Origin: an uncultured Megamonas sp.
GTDB taxonomy: Bacteria; Bacillota; Negativicutes; Selenomonadales; Selenomonadaceae
Direction: 5' to 3'
DNA: 55,541 nt
NCBI GenBank assembly: GCA_900554895.1
Contig: USIX01000001.1
Span: 1-55,541 of the forward strand
This document shows, in pieces, positions 55,052 through 55,541 of the stretch (position 1 is the first letter of the stretch; every line of letters begins with the position of its first letter). The notes below the pieces were generated by a model that saw only the letters and a program-made list of their open reading frames with translations, did not search any database and was not told where the DNA came from. The translations under genes and the position numbers were made by a program.

Positions 55052-55541
55052 ATGCAAAAATATGTTTTACAGTATACTATGATAGTATGCGGCGCTCTTA
55101 TTTCCGCCATCTCCTGTAATCTTTTCTTAATTCCCAATCATTTTCTGTCCGGCGGCATAACCGGTATCGCCATCATTTTACATTACTTATTTGGACTGCC
55201 GATAGGTATGCAGAATATTGTATTCAATATTCCTATTTTATATATTGCATACCATTTCTTCGGTAAGCGGTATTTTTTCAACACAATTTTAGGGACATTT
55301 CTCTATTCGTTCTTTATTGATTTGACCTCATTCCTGACCCCGTATACGCCTCTACATAACAATCCGATGCTTTCTGCCATCGTTGCCGGCGTAGTCTCTG
55401 GTATAGGTTTCGGTTTAATCCTGCGCGCCAGTGCCAATACCGGCGGTGCTGATGTTGTCGCCGCTTTAATCCGAAAGCTCTATTCCTACAATATCGGTAC
55501 CATGATATTCGCTTTAAACTGTCTCATCGTTTTATGCGGTT
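55052..55541 (+). CDS. YitT-family membrane protein, N-terminal part (cut by window edge)
   Basis: The gene runs off the right edge after 163 codons. MQKYVLQYTMIVCGALISA, FLIPNHFLSGGITGIAIIL, GLPIGMQNIVFNIPIL and LRASANTGGADVVAALIRK are YitT (DUF161) motifs, with four or five TM helices visible. YitT proteins often end in a cytosolic DUF2179 domain, not seen here. Function unknown. AGAGGT lies about 9 nt before the ATG. Confidence 0.9.
   Translation, partial: MQKYVLQYTMIVCGALISAISCNLFLIPNHFLSGGITGIAIILHYLFGLPIGMQNIVFNIPILYIAYHFFGKRYFFNTILGTFLYSFFIDLTSFLTPYTPLHNNPMLSAIVAGVVSGIGFGLILRASANTGGADVVAALIRKLYSYNIGTMIFALNCLIVLCG

Overview
The window looks like chromosome of a low-GC, diderm member of the Firmicutes, most likely class Negativicutes (Selenomonas/Megamonas-like). 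No rRNA or phylogenetic marker was searched, so the genus is left open. The signs are Firmicutes-type Shine-Dalgarno sites and gene blocks (yycJ-htrA-rlmH, PerR-like Fur protein, DUF815 ATPase, YitT) together with outer-membrane functions (an OmpH/Skp-like periplasmic chaperone and a Wza-like export protein). I see no rRNA, tRNA, CRISPR array, transposase or prophage. About 53 protein genes are supported. Many starts were moved from the longest ORF to a downstream codon with a well-spaced Shine-Dalgarno site.

Layout. 1-5.4 kb (minus): exopolysaccharide/capsule operon with Wza-like export protein, Wzz-like chain-length protein, initiating sugar-phosphate transferase, ManC and the start of a glycosyltransferase, behind a clear promoter. 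5.4-8.6 kb (minus): NhaC-type antiporter and PepD dipeptidase. 8.6-10.7 kb (minus): amtB-glnK ammonium module whose leader carries a 21-bp intrinsic terminator between a consensus promoter and the gene. 10.8-11.15 kb: an unexplained hairpin-rich non-coding stretch before putP. 11.2-16.4 kb: putP (plus), then a metallophosphoesterase-HD protein-glnS operon (minus). 16.5-20.5 kb (plus): PerR-like regulator, yycJ-htrA-rlmH, and a nicotinamidase-like hydrolase.

20.5-30.2 kb (minus): ten-gene anaerobic cobalamin operon cbiD-E-T-F-G-H-J-C-A-P with overlapping genes, led by a cobalamin riboswitch and promoter. 30.2-35.5 kb: two GNAT acetyltransferases, a Zn/Cd-type P1B ATPase with a CsoR-like operator inside its promoter, and tatA-moaC-MOSC-mogA for molybdenum cofactor and twin-arginine export. 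35.7-39.3 kb: GH13 alpha-glucosidase, OmpH-like chaperone, MFS transporter.

39.3-46.7 kb: a sugar catabolic locus with a DUF4867 protein, LacI regulator, sugar:H+ symporter and xylulokinase on the minus strand, and a fucose/arabinose-type isomerase plus a cytidylate-kinase-like protein on the plus strand. The divergent xylB and isomerase promoters both carry a TGTGCT-N2-RGCACA operator just downstream of the -10. 46.8-55.5 kb: small conserved hypothetical, MgtC-family protein, MocR-type regulator with a Gfo/Idh/MocA oxidoreductase, DUF815 ATPase, an OmpR-type two-component system divergent from a small exported OB-fold protein with four TTTAAT-like hexamers at exact 11-bp spacing between them, and the start of a YitT-family membrane protein.

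The strongest candidates for something not routinely annotated are the amtB leader attenuator, the putP leader structures, the 11-bp phased hexamers, the isomerase/DUF4867 sugar regulon and a small family of palindromic intergenic repeats, one copy of which sits between the cobalamin riboswitch and cbiD.
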